Under the pieces are notes generated by a model. That model saw only the letters and a program-made list of their open reading frames with translations, was not told the origin of the DNA and made no database searches. A stretch of 64,000 nucleotides of DNA from an uncultured Gemmatimonadota bacterium. GTDB taxonomy: Bacteria; Gemmatimonadota; Gemmatimonadetes; Gemmatimonadales; Gemmatimonadaceae. The translations under genes were made by a program, and so were the position numbers. How positions within the stretch are numbered: the first letter of the stretch is position 1; each line of letters begins with the position of its first letter. This document shows positions 16,567 to 25,358 of the stretch, one piece after another. The stretch spans positions 186,001 to 250,000 of the forward strand of contig CADEFN010000005.1 of NCBI GenBank assembly GCA_902826615.1, given 5' to 3'.

Positions 16567-19500
16567 GTGGCCGATCATCACCGTGTGAGCGCAGACCCCG
16601 TATTCTTCGATCCTACTGGCAGGCGACGTCGCGCCCTCCGGGCCGTGGCCTTTGGCCTGACGGCGACCATCGCATTCGTTTTCGGCGCGTTTGCCATCGA
16701 CGTCCTCAATCCGCCCGATCTGGAGCCCCTGCCTGTCGCAGGTCGCGAACGTCCGGTGGCGGCCATCCCCGACGCAACGACTGAGCGCTGCCGCGGCAGC
16801 GCGTGTGGTGAGATGCCGAGGCCGCGGCGGGCGGGCCCTCCGGTTCGAGACCCCATTGTTGCCGGCTTTCTCGTGCAATGGGATGAAGGGAGTCGCTCCG
16901 CCCTCAAGCGGCACGCCGGTCAACTGGACTGGGTCATCGTGGAAGGGGGATTCCTGGGGCGGGGGCCTGACGGTGCCATGGCCATCACCCTCGATCGGGA
17001 TCTGCTGAGCGTCGCCAGGACCGCCGGATCGCAGGTGCACCTGATGCTCACCAACTACGGACCCACCGGCTTCACTGCCGAGCTGGTGACGGCGCTGGTG
17101 GGCGATGCGGCTCGACGCGCCGATGCGGTGGAGCGCGTGATGGATGCGGTGCGCAGCCATCAGCTCGACGGCATCACCGTGGACTTTGAGTTGGTGCCCG
17201 CTGAGGGGCACGCCGACGTTATCGCCTTCCTTGGCCTGTTGCGCGCGGCTCTTGCTCCTGCCGGCAAGACACTCTCGGTGGCGATACCGATTGGTGAGGG
17301 CGACGGGTATCCGATGGCCCGCTATGCAGCGAGTGTCGACTATGTCATCCCGATGTTGTACGACCAGCACGCGTCGGAAGATGAACCGGGCCCCATCGCG
17401 TCGGCGCAGTGGTTCGCGGAGCGACTCGACGTGGTGCTCGAGTCCGTCCCACCGTCGAAAGTGCTGGCCGGTCTGGGACAATACGGATACCACTGGCGCT
17501 CAGGACGTTTGGAGGGAGCCACGGTCAGCGTAGGTGAGGCCATGGCGCTGGCGCGAGCCGTGCGTGGCGGGCCGCAGTTTGAGGCAACACTGCGGCAACC
17601 ACACGCGCGGTGGCGCGATGCCTCGGGAGTCACTCACGATGTGTGGTACCTCGACGCGGCGACGGGCTGGAACCACTGGAAGGCTGCTCATGAGGCGGGT
17701 GTGGCGGGCGCGGCAATCTGGCGGTTGGGGACCGAAGACCAGACGTGGTGGCGTGTGCTTGGCCGATCGGGCTCCAATGGTCGTTTGGAGGAGTTGCTCG
17801 CCCTTCCTGACAACGGGGTGTCGGTGTTGTCCGGGGAGGGGGAGGTGCTGGCGGTGGAGGGGTCGATAGGACATGGGGCCCGGACCATCGAGCTGGATAC
17901 CGAGGGGTTTGTCCGTAGTGAGCAGGTCGTGCGTGCGGCCGGAGGGTATCTGGTGAGCCGCGGAGGGACGGCGCCGTCCAAGGTGGCGATCACCTTTGAT
18001 GACGGCCCCGACCCCGAGTTCACCACCCCGATTCTCGACACGCTGCGGTCCCGGCAGGCAGTGGCCTCGTTTTTCGTCGTTGGCAAACAGGTTCAGCGAC
18101 TCCCGCAGCTGACACGCCGCATCATTGAAGAAGGGCACGAGATCGGGAACCACTCGTGGAGCCACGCAGACTTTTCGGCGCTGAGCGACGCCGCCATCCG
18201 GCTCGAACTTGGCACCACGAGCCGAGTGATCGAGGCGGTGACGGGTCGGCATCCTCTGCTGGTGCGTCCCCCCTACATCGGTGATGCACGTCCGGCCACC
18301 GAAGACCGGTTGCGTCCGATGGCCGTGGCCACGTCCATGGGGTATCGCGTGGCGGGCCTGGAGGTTGATCCCAAAGACTGGAACACCGACGACCCGACCC
18401 TGATTGTTGCGCGGACCCTTCAGGCACTCCGACGAGGGTCGGGCCGCATCATCCTCCTGCACGACGCGGGTGGCGACCGCCGCTCCACCGTGGCGGCACT
18501 GGGCCCCCTGGTCGACTCCCTGCGCGCTGCCGGTTTTGTGCTCACGACCGTTGCCGGATTGCTCGAAATACCACCGACTGCCGGTCTGGTGCATGCCCCC
18601 GCTGCGGAGGCGTCACAACGCGCCCTCTTCTCGCTGGGTCTGCGGGCGGCAAACAATGCGGAGCAAGGGTTGGTGTGGCTTTTCTTCGTGGCGCTGGTTC
18701 TTGGTGCGGTGCGGCTGGTCGGCATTGGGTCGCTCGCCGCACTCCAGCGCTATCGCCCGCGCTATGCCCGGCGCGCGGTGGATCGCGAGTGGCGTCCCGC
18801 GATTTCGGTGCTTATTCCCGCCTTCAACGAGGGACGGGTCATCGCCCGCACGGCGAGTTCTGTGCTCGCCCAGGAGTATCCGAACTTTGAAGTCGTGGTG
18901 ATCGACGATGGATCGACCGACGACACAGTGGCAGCGGCTCGCGCCATCGCCGACCCGCGTTTCCGCGTGGTGTCGCAGCCGAATGCAGGCAAAGCCGCTG
19001 CCCTCAATCGTGGCATGGCCGAGGCGCACGGTGAGGTGGTCGTGGTGATCGATGCCGATACCCTGCTGGCCCCCGATGCGCTGCGTCACCTCGTCCGTCC
19101 CCTGGCCGACCGGCGCGTCGGTGCGGTAGCAGGCAATGCCAAGGTAGGTAATAGGGTCAACCTCGTCACGCGCTGGCAAGCGGTGGAGTACGTCACCAGC
19201 CAGAATCTCGATCGACGTGCCTTCGTGACCCTCAATTGCATCACCGTGGTCCCCGGGGCAATCGGTGCATGGCGGCGGGATGCAGTGCTCGCCGCCGGGG
19301 GCTTCAGCTCCGACACCCTGGCCGAAGATCAGGACCTGACGTTGACCCTGCTGCGGGCCGGGCACCGGGTGGCGCTCGCCGACCAGGCCGTGGCCCTCAC
19401 CGAGGCGCCGGAGAGTTTTTCGGCGCTGCTGCGGCAGCGATTCCGGTGGAGCTTTGGCACCATGCAATGCGCGTGGAAACATCGACGCGCATTGCTGCAT

Positions 19501-19908
19501 CCCTCAACAGGTGCACTCGGCCTCGTCGGTCTTCCCAACATCCTGCTCTTTCAGCTGCTCTTTCCTCTTCTGTCGCCGATCGCCGATCTGGCGCTGGTCG
19601 CGGGCCTCGTGCGCTGGATCGTCGAAGCGCAATCGCTTGGTGCGCATCTCGCCTGGGCACACGTGGCGCCGGTGCTCGGACTCTACGGCATTTTCCTTTT
19701 GGTCGACACACTCACAGCCTTTCTCGGTGTCGCCTTTGAGCCGGGAGAGCGCCTGACGCAGGCCTTGCTGGTGCCGCTCAAGCGGCTGGCCTATCGTCAG
19801 GTGCTCTACCTGGCGCTATTTCGCGCCGTGCATGCGGCGCTGTCAGGATGGTCGCCGGGCTGGGGGAAACTCGAGCGGACGGGTCGAGTGTCGACGGCCG
19901 TAGGCTGA
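16567..19908 (+). CDS. Three-domain polysaccharide enzyme: GH18-like, NodB deacetylase and GT2 synthase
   Basis: This 1113-residue protein starts with one membrane anchor (residues about 25-47). Residues 90-390 are a GH18/YaaH-type domain with the DGxxxDxE motif ending in catalytic Glu208. Residues 460-680 are a NodB polysaccharide deacetylase with Asp478-Asp479 (TFDDGPD), His529 and His533 (HSWSH) and RPPY. Residues 740-1000 are a processive GT2 with D829-A-D831, E920-D921 and Q957-RF-R-W961, followed by membrane helices. Together these steps polymerise, deacetylate and cut a beta-linked amino sugar polymer, as PgaC and PgaB do in PNAG export. The GTG start is the first reasonable one; no strong ribosome site is seen. 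Confidence 0.93.
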   Translation: MADHHRVSADPVFFDPTGRRRRALRAVAFGLTATIAFVFGAFAIDVLNPPDLEPLPVAGRERPVAAIPDATTERCRGSACGEMPRPRRAGPPVRDPIVAGFLVQWDEGSRSALKRHAGQLDWVIVEGGFLGRGPDGAMAITLDRDLLSVARTAGSQVHLMLTNYGPTGFTAELVTALVGDAARRADAVERVMDAVRSHQLDGITVDFELVPAEGHADVIAFLGLLRAALAPAGKTLSVAIPIGEGDGYPMARYAASVDYVIPMLYDQHASEDEPGPIASAQWFAERLDVVLESVPPSKVLAGLGQYGYHWRSGRLEGATVSVGEAMALARAVRGGPQFEATLRQPHARWRDASGVTHDVWYLDAATGWNHWKAAHEAGVAGAAIWRLGTEDQTWWRVLGRSGSNGRLEELLALPDNGVSVLSGEGEVLAVEGSIGHGARTIELDTEGFVRSEQVVRAAGGYLVSRGGTAPSKVAITFDDGPDPEFTTPILDTLRSRQAVASFFVVGKQVQRLPQLTRRIIEEGHEIGNHSWSHADFSALSDAAIRLELGTTSRVIEAVTGRHPLLVRPPYIGDARPATEDRLRPMAVATSMGYRVAGLEVDPKDWNTDDPTLIVARTLQALRRGSGRIILLHDAGGDRRSTVAALGPLVDSLRAAGFVLTTVAGLLEIPPTAGLVHAPAAEASQRALFSLGLRAANNAEQGLVWLFFVALVLGAVRLVGIGSLAALQRYRPRYARRAVDREWRPAISVLIPAFNEGRVIARTASSVLAQEYPNFEVVVIDDGSTDDTVAAARAIADPRFRVVSQPNAGKAAALNRGMAEAHGEVVVVIDADTLLAPDALRHLVRPLADRRVGAVAGNAKVGNRVNLVTRWQAVEYVTSQNLDRRAFVTLNCITVVPGAIGAWRRDAVLAAGGFSSDTLAEDQDLTLTLLRAGHRVALADQAVALTEAPESFSALLRQRFRWSFGTMQCAWKHRRALLHPSTGALGLVGLPNILLFQLLFPLLSPIADLALVAGLVRWIVEAQSLGAHLAWAHVAPVLGLYGIFLLVDTLTAFLGVAFEPGERLTQALLVPLKRLAYRQVLYLALFRAVHAALSGWSPGWGKLERTGRVSTAVG

Positions 19909-20102
19909 GGGACGGTCCGTCAAAAGCGCTCGGGCGCAGGACGCAGATTGCCAGTGTAGTGCCTGCGACCCCCGTGGCGGCCATCGATTGGCGTGCCTGG
20001 CGTGCGTAGATTCGAAGCGTCGAGGACGTGTACCGCAGCCACCGGTGATCCAACCCTCGGGGGCGAATGCCTCACCACTCTTACCGTCGGAGGTGCAACG
20101 GG

Positions 20103-20498
20103 ATGGTGCTTCGGAGCGCCTGGCGGCGCGGTGGTTTGGGGAGTTTGGCATGTGCCATTCCCGCTTGGTGGCTCGGACTCTTTGTGAGCGAGCCGTTTCG
20201 GGACGCCTTTATTGCTGCAACGCGATGGTCGAGCTTCCGCTCCCTGCTTTGGGCGGATCTGGGCCTTGCTCTTGTGACCCTCCTCGCCGCACTCGAACAG
20301 GGATCAACAGTCCGCAACAGCCGATGGCGTACCGGAGCGTGCCTCGGCGGTTGGCTGTACGCGACTTTATGGACAGTCGGAGCCTGGTCAGTCGGGGAGG
20401 TCACGTGGCTCGGCGCCGTCGCCATGCTCCTGGCATTCGTTCTCGTCGGAGGTCTTTGCGATGTTCAGATTCCGCCGCGCCCGCCCCGCGAGTCGTAG
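20103..20498 (+). CDS. Small integral membrane protein, unknown function
   Basis: This 131-residue protein from ATG 20103, with GGAGG nine bases upstream, has about four hydrophobic segments (GSLACAIPAWWLGLFV, LLWADLGLALVTLLAAL, ACLGGWLYATLWTVGAW and WLGAVAMLLAFVLVGGL). It overlaps the next gene by 38 bases. The family was not recognised. Its position ahead of a membrane methyltransferase and a Coq4-like gene suggests a shared membrane-lipid or quinone task, which is speculative. Confidence 0.65.
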   Translation: MVLRSAWRRGGLGSLACAIPAWWLGLFVSEPFRDAFIAATRWSSFRSLLWADLGLALVTLLAALEQGSTVRNSRWRTGACLGGWLYATLWTVGAWSVGEVTWLGAVAMLLAFVLVGGLCDVQIPPRPPRES

Positions 20499-20985
20499 CT
20501 GGAACGCGGGCAAGACGCTCCTCCAGATTGTCGCCTTCTGGGGACTGTTCCTGGTGATACTCCCGGGCTGGATCGTCAGCTACACGGGCGGGCCTAAGGG
20601 CACGGAGCGCGTCGTCTTGGTGAACATTGGTGCCATTGCGCTCCTGGTTTTCGGGAGTGTACTCGGTCTCTGGAGCGCCTGGAGCATGGTAAGCATCGGA
20701 GAAGGGACACCGCTCCCGCTCGATGCGCCCCGGAGACTCGTCACCACGGGTCCATATGCCCGCATCCGCAATCCGATGGCCACGGCGGGGTTGATCCAGG
20801 GGCTTGGCGTGGCACTCTGGTATCAGTCGCTGCTGCTTGCGTTGTTTTTTCTGTTTGGGGTAACGCTTTGGCATCTGATTGTCCGACCGGTGGAGGAACG
20901 AGACCTTGCCGACGCTTTTGGGCCGGCCTACACCGCCTACCGGAACGAGGTGCCTCTCTGGCTCCCGTGGAGAGGCCGAGTGTGA
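20461..20985 (+). CDS. Isoprenylcysteine/phospholipid methyltransferase-like membrane protein
   Basis: This 174-residue protein has membrane helices (TLLQIVAFWGLFLVILPGW, NIGAIALLVFGSVLGLW and two after them) and the ICMT/PEMT signature: TTGPYARIRNPM for AdoMet binding, then VEERDLADAFGPAYTAYRNEVP. The family methylates prenylated or lipid amino substrates at the membrane; the bacterial substrate is not known. It overlaps both neighbours, sharing GTGA with the Coq4-like gene. Confidence 0.82.
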   Translation: MFRFRRARPASRSWNAGKTLLQIVAFWGLFLVILPGWIVSYTGGPKGTERVVLVNIGAIALLVFGSVLGLWSAWSMVSIGEGTPLPLDAPRRLVTTGPYARIRNPMATAGLIQGLGVALWYQSLLLALFFLFGVTLWHLIVRPVEERDLADAFGPAYTAYRNEVPLWLPWRGRV

Positions 20986-21545
20986 CTGACTACGACGATC
21001 GCTGGCTGGTGCGCGATGCGATGGCCGATGCGTACAGGCGGCTGGGGCTCCCGCCGGACGGAGGACATGGAGCGGCGACCGTGTCGTATCCCGTGGGGCG
21101 GTTTCGCCTGACGGTGCCCAATCTCCCCGCACGTCGGCGCGCGCTGCCGCTGCACGACGCGCTTCACCTGGTGACTGGATACGGGACGACCTGGCGCGGC
21201 GAAGCGGAGATGGGTGCGTGGGAGTTGGGGTCCGGGTGCGGCAGTTATGTCGCACCATGGGTGCTGGCGACGATCGCGTGCGCGTTAGGCCTGGTGTTGT
21301 GCCCCGGCCGCGTTTGGCGCGCCTTCGGGCGCGGTCGCGCAAGCCACACGTTGTACCGCGTACCGTGGGCGGCGACGTGTTACGACATGACGCTTGGAGA
21401 AGTTCGGAGCCGACTCCACGTGCCCACGCATGCCGTCGCGCCGCGGGTGTCAGATATCCTGACGTTTGGCCTGTTCACCGCTTCGGTGATGCTGGTCATC
21501 GCTGCGCCCGTGTTGCTGGCATGCCGTTGGGCGATGGGCCAGTAA
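20982..21545 (+). CDS. Coq4-like protein
   Basis: This 187-residue protein starts at GTG 20982, overlapping the methyltransferase stop. It carries the Coq4 zinc signature HDxxHx11E: His58-Asp59, His62 and Glu74 in LHDALHLVTGYG...GE. It also has a membrane-associated C-terminal segment (LTFGLFTASVMLVIAAPVLLA), and GLGxxY-like Gly-rich sequence elsewhere. In ubiquinone biosynthesis Coq4 binds the quinone head group and organises the complex, and recent work links it to a C1 decarboxylation/hydroxylation step. Here the quinone type and partners are unknown. No RBS can be assigned because the start lies in the upstream gene. Confidence 0.68.
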   Translation: MTDYDDRWLVRDAMADAYRRLGLPPDGGHGAATVSYPVGRFRLTVPNLPARRRALPLHDALHLVTGYGTTWRGEAEMGAWELGSGCGSYVAPWVLATIACALGLVLCPGRVWRAFGRGRASHTLYRVPWAATCYDMTLGEVRSRLHVPTHAVAPRVSDILTFGLFTASVMLVIAAPVLLACRWAMGQ

Positions 21546-21613
21546 TCTGACAGCCGGGCGACTGAGACGGCATTTTGACCTGCCAATCTCTCATCGCATG
21601 CCGTTGCCTGTGA

Positions 21614-23029
21614 CTAGCTGGCCGCCACGAAGGTCTCGCCATCGCTGCCTGCCACTGGTGGCAGACCGAGTGCCGTGAGGGTGGAAGGAAAGAGATCCAC
21701 CGTCCGCTGCGGAGGTCTTGTCACCGGGCGATTGCCAAGGAGTGGCACCCACATGTGATCCCGGTGGAGGCTGCCATGTGTGCTGCGGTGGGGGATCGGC
21801 TCAAACCGCGCGCGAAAGTCCCACCCTGGTGCGGCGGAGAGAATGATGTCACCCACGCGGGGCGCGTCGGCAAGATGCGCAATCTGGACGAGCGCATCGG
21901 GATAAGCGGTTTCGGCGCACCGCTCCCACGAGGCCTCGCGTGACAACCGCAGGGGTTGGGGGCCCAGCTGCAGCGGATCGCCGTCAGTCGGTGTGTAGGT
22001 AATCAACGTCCCTGCCGACGATACCTGCGCCGAGCCGCAGCGCGCGGAGCGCACCTCACAGGTTGTCTCATCCACGGGCAGAATGACCAGGTCGGCACTC
22101 GGCCGGCTGACGAGATCATGCACCAGGGGCTCCCAGCGGGGGGCATGTGCGGCCCAGCCGGCGGCTTGCCGCCGTTGGGGTTCGAGGTAGAGGTGCGCCA
22201 TGGCGTTGCCACTGACCATCACGGCGACATCGCTCGTCATGCTCGCCCGCACGCGGGGGTGTGCGATGGTGCGATGTCCCGCGTTACGGATGATATCAGC
22301 CAGATCGTCATGGGTGTGCACCGGTGAGTGCCCATGATCGCTTACCACCCACAGATGCATGTCCGCCCATCGGCCGTCGCGTTCGGCGTCGGCGCGGATG
22401 CGAGCGACGGTGTCGTCCACCAGCGCGAGCGCCATGTCCACCCGCGGGTCGGTGCATCCGAACGCATGTGACAGTTTGTCTATCCCCAGCAGCGCGACCA
22501 TGGCGTAGGACGGGTGGTCACGTGCGATCCGGCGAACCGAGAGGTCAGCCACCTGGCGATCGATCGCCAGCCAGCCGTCCACGGAGCCGCGAAAGTGTGC
22601 CCACGCGCCACGGAGCTGCCAGGCCAGTGAGCGGCCGATCCAGTCTCGCGTGGCGAGGCCGCGGCCAATCATGCTCAGGGCGGCAAAAGAGGGACGTGAC
22701 AGCTCAAAGATCGTGGGCGCGGTGGCGTCCAGGTCGCCGCTGAGGTAGCGCATATCCCAGCCCAGATACGAGCGCGTGAAGTGCGGCGCCCGCGTGCGCT
22801 CCCGGGCGCGATCGAGCCAGCGCAGACCTGGCAATCCCACGGCCACGGGGTGCCGACCCATGGTCATGGGGACGTAGGCGAGACCCGTGACGGAGGGAAA
22901 GACCGTTGTCACCCGTCCGTGGAAACCCTCGGCGGCGAGACGGGCGAGGGCTGGGAGACGACCGGCGGCAATGCCCTCCGCGACCGCCTCCGGGCGTGCG
23001 CCATCTGCAACAATCACAATCACTGACAT
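21614..23029 (-). CDS. Alkaline phosphatase superfamily protein (nucleotide pyrophosphatase/phosphodiesterase-like)
   Basis: This 471-residue protein has a metal site at the start (VIVIVADGARP, Asp9) and the nucleophile Thr48 in VFPSVTGLAYVPMTMG. The second metal site is LGIDKLSHAFG and VVSDHGHSPVH, in the order seen in NPP-type enzymes. There is no signal peptide, so it acts in the cytoplasm. The substrate is unknown. The start MSVIVIVAD is well placed. The 117-base gap between it and the upstream M20 gene contains no feature I can support. Confidence 0.85.
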   Translation of the reverse strand: MSVIVIVADGARPEAVAEGIAAGRLPALARLAAEGFHGRVTTVFPSVTGLAYVPMTMGRHPVAVGLPGLRWLDRARERTRAPHFTRSYLGWDMRYLSGDLDATAPTIFELSRPSFAALSMIGRGLATRDWIGRSLAWQLRGAWAHFRGSVDGWLAIDRQVADLSVRRIARDHPSYAMVALLGIDKLSHAFGCTDPRVDMALALVDDTVARIRADAERDGRWADMHLWVVSDHGHSPVHTHDDLADIIRNAGHRTIAHPRVRASMTSDVAVMVSGNAMAHLYLEPQRRQAAGWAAHAPRWEPLVHDLVSRPSADLVILPVDETTCEVRSARCGSAQVSSAGTLITYTPTDGDPLQLGPQPLRLSREASWERCAETAYPDALVQIAHLADAPRVGDIILSAAPGWDFRARFEPIPHRSTHGSLHRDHMWVPLLGNRPVTRPPQRTVDLFPSTLTALGLPPVAGSDGETFVAAS

Positions 23030-23146
23030 GCAACAGAGGCGATGTGGACAGCGGATGGCGCGGAGTGCGTTGACAAACGGACTGCGCGGCGACGACGCGA
23101 GGGCCAGGGCGCAGCGCGCTGCGGCCGTGCCCCTGCGTGCCGCACC

Positions 23147-24451
23147 TCAAGGCACCGGAGCACTACCACCACTCCTGAGGTAGTCGATGGCGAGGTTGGC
23201 GAGTGACCGCACACCGATCGGCAACGCCGCCTCATCCACGAAAAAGAGCGGCGAGTGGTTCACGGCCACCTTGCTGAGGTCCGTACCTGCGGGTGAAGCT
23301 CCCAGCGCGTAGAAGAGACCGGGGATTTCCCTGGTGAACACGGGGAAGTCCTCGGACCCGGTAATCGGGTTGACGATGTTGAAGCCGCCACTGCCCGCGG
23401 TGCGCTTGAGTGTTGGTGTCATCTTGTCGAACAGGGCGGGATCGTTTGTGGTAATGAGTCCGCCCGTCGACAGCCTAACGATCGCCGTGGCGCCGGCGGA
23501 CTGCGCGATGTACTCCGCGGTACGCTTGACGCGCTCGTGGATCTGTGTGCGCATCGTTTGGTCGAACGTACGAATGGTGCCGATCATCACGACGCTGTCC
23601 GGGATGATGTTTCCGCGGTTGCCGCCATTGATCGCCCCCACCGTGATCACCGCCGGTGCGGCCGAGACATCAATCTGACGACTTGCTATGGTCTGCAGTC
23701 CGAGCACGATCTGCGATGAGACCACGATGGGGTCGACCCCCGCCCAGGGTTGCGAGCCGTGCGTCTGCCGGCCCTTGACGATGATTTCGAGTCCATCGGC
23801 GGCGGCCAGGAATCCCCCGGGCCGTGCGTTGAGAGAGCCTAACGCGCCAGGCATGACATGCAATCCGAAGATGGCCGAGGGTCGCGGGTTCTGCAGGGCC
23901 CCATCAGACACCATGGCGGCGGCGCCTCCAAGCCCCTCCTCGGCGGGCTGGAAGATGAACTTGACCGTGCCGGGAATACGCGCCTTCATGGCGGTGAGGA
24001 CCTCGGCGACGCCCATGAGAATGGCGACATGGTTGTCGTGGCCGCAGGCGTGCATAACGCCGACCTCCTGGCCGTTGTACATCGCGCGCACCTTGCTCTT
24101 GAACGGAAGGTCTACGAGCTCCGTGACCGGGAGGCCGTCCATGTCAGCTCGGAGCGCAACCACGGGTCCCGGCTTGCCACCCCGGAGAATGGCCACCACT
24201 CCGGTTTTTCCCACCGGTGCCTTGACCTCGAGCCCAAGCGATCGGAGATGTTTTTCCACGAGTGCCGAGGTGCGTACCTCTTCGAATGAGAGCTCGGGGT
24301 GTTCGTGGATGTCGCGTCGCCAGGCAACGACCTTGGGCATGACCTGTTCCATGCGCTGATCGATTTCACGCGCGAGGGCGTCAGCGGAGGGTTGCTGTGC
24401 GGCCAGTGGAAGCGCGACGGCGAGGGCTGAGAGTGCGAGGGAAAGACGCAT
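23147..24451 (-). CDS. Exported M20D-type amidohydrolase/peptidase
   Basis: This 434-residue protein has a signal peptide (MRLSLALSALAVALPLAAQ). It has the M20D metal sites HACGHDNHVAILMG and EEGLGGA and a C-terminal HHxxxx-type ligand region (SEDFPVF then VNHSPLFFVDE). The family removes acyl or amide groups from amino acids such as hippurate or IAA conjugates. Here it would act in the periplasm on an unknown substrate. The gene diverges from kdpE. The ATG at 24451 was chosen because it starts the signal peptide; no ribosome site is visible. Confidence 0.9.
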   Translation of the reverse strand: MRLSLALSALAVALPLAAQQPSADALAREIDQRMEQVMPKVVAWRRDIHEHPELSFEEVRTSALVEKHLRSLGLEVKAPVGKTGVVAILRGGKPGPVVALRADMDGLPVTELVDLPFKSKVRAMYNGQEVGVMHACGHDNHVAILMGVAEVLTAMKARIPGTVKFIFQPAEEGLGGAAAMVSDGALQNPRPSAIFGLHVMPGALGSLNARPGGFLAAADGLEIIVKGRQTHGSQPWAGVDPIVVSSQIVLGLQTIASRQIDVSAAPAVITVGAINGGNRGNIIPDSVVMIGTIRTFDQTMRTQIHERVKRTAEYIAQSAGATAIVRLSTGGLITTNDPALFDKMTPTLKRTAGSGGFNIVNPITGSEDFPVFTREIPGLFYALGASPAGTDLSKVAVNHSPLFFVDEAALPIGVRSLANLAIDYLRSGGSAPVP

Positions 24452-24548
24452 GGGGTGAGTGAGGGGCCGACGGCAACCTGTTACCCGAAGGCGGTGACGG
24501 CAAGGCACAGATCGTGGGACTGGGGCCAACGACGAGGTTGGCGCGATT

Positions 24549-24580
24549 TATACTACGTGCATGCACACGATGATTTCGTG
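24549..24580 (+). promoter_or_regulatory. Candidate kdpE promoter region with palindromes
   Basis: A -10-like TATACT (24549-24554) lacks a clear -35. It is followed at once by the perfect palindrome GTGCATGCAC (24557-24566) and the inverted repeat CACGA-N5-TCGTG (24566-24580), about 75-100 bases before the kdpE start. A missing -35 suits an activator-dependent promoter. Confidence 0.4.
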
Positions 24581-24655
24581 CGCCTTCGGCGCAGAAAACA
24601 GGCGCGCCGGCTGGTTCGCGCGGGATGTGAACGCCCGCCTCGGATCGGGAGGAGT

Positions 24656-25357
24656 ATGGTCGTGACCGAAAGGCTACGAGTCCTGCTTGTGGACGACGAG
24701 TCGCAGATTCGGCGAGCGGTCACCCATCTGCTCGAACCCCTTCACGCGACGGTGACCGCGGCGGTGAGTGGGCGCGACGCCCTCACCCTCGCGGCCGCGG
24801 AGCGACCTGACCTCATCATCCTGGACCTTGGGCTGCCGGACATGGATGGCACCGAGGTGTGTCGGGACCTGCGCAAGTGGAGCAATGCGCCGGTCCTGGT
24901 CCTCACCGCCCGCGATCAGGACCACGACACCATTGCAGCGCTCGATGCTGGCGCAGACGACTTTGTGAGCAAGCCATTCTCCCCGGCGGCGTTTCTGGCG
25001 CGAGTCCGGGCGCTACTGCGAAGGGCGGGGCGCTCCGGCGAGCGCCAGTCGCCAGTCATTGCGACCGGCGAATTGAGCATCGACCTCGCATCGCGTACGG
25101 TGTTGCGAGAAGGGCGGCCCGTGCACCTGACGCCGACAGAGTGGGAACTGCTGGTGGTGCTTGCGACGCATGGCGGCAAGGTCATGACACACCGGCAGCT
25201 GTTCACACGGGTGTGGCAGGGTCGCGAGCATGGCGATGCCCAGGCACACCTGCGCGTTCACATTGCGCATCTCCGGCAGAAGATCGAGCAGGATCCCGTA
25301 CGACCGCGGCACCTGCAGACCGAAATTGGGGTTGGATATCGCTTTGTCTGCGACTGA
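24656..25357 (+). CDS. kdpE: KdpE response regulator (OmpR family)
   Basis: This 233-residue protein has a receiver domain with phospho-acceptor Asp57 (ILDLGLPD), an acidic patch LVDDE and Lys in SKPFSP. A winged-helix OmpR-type output domain follows (LTPTEWELLVVLATHGGKVMTHRQL, RVHIAHLRQKIE, GVGYRF). ATG 24656 follows a strong GGGAGGAG. It begins the Kdp locus and is followed one base after its stop by the kinase half of KdpD, so it is the regulator of the kdpFABC genes downstream. Confidence 0.94.
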   Translation: MVVTERLRVLLVDDESQIRRAVTHLLEPLHATVTAAVSGRDALTLAAAERPDLIILDLGLPDMDGTEVCRDLRKWSNAPVLVLTARDQDHDTIAALDAGADDFVSKPFSPAAFLARVRALLRRAGRSGERQSPVIATGELSIDLASRTVLREGRPVHLTPTEWELLVVLATHGGKVMTHRQLFTRVWQGREHGDAQAHLRVHIAHLRQKIEQDPVRPRHLQTEIGVGYRFVCD

Positions 25358-25358
25358 C

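Noticed and set aside
20868-20981. Longer N-terminus for the Coq4-like protein
   Set aside because: The added residues are read in another frame of the methyltransferase gene and show no Coq4 similarity; the GTGA overlap at 20982 is a natural start.
23041-23080. TTGACA promoter between two leftward genes
   Set aside because: It points rightward into a gene lying on the other strand, and no -10 or rightward gene follows.
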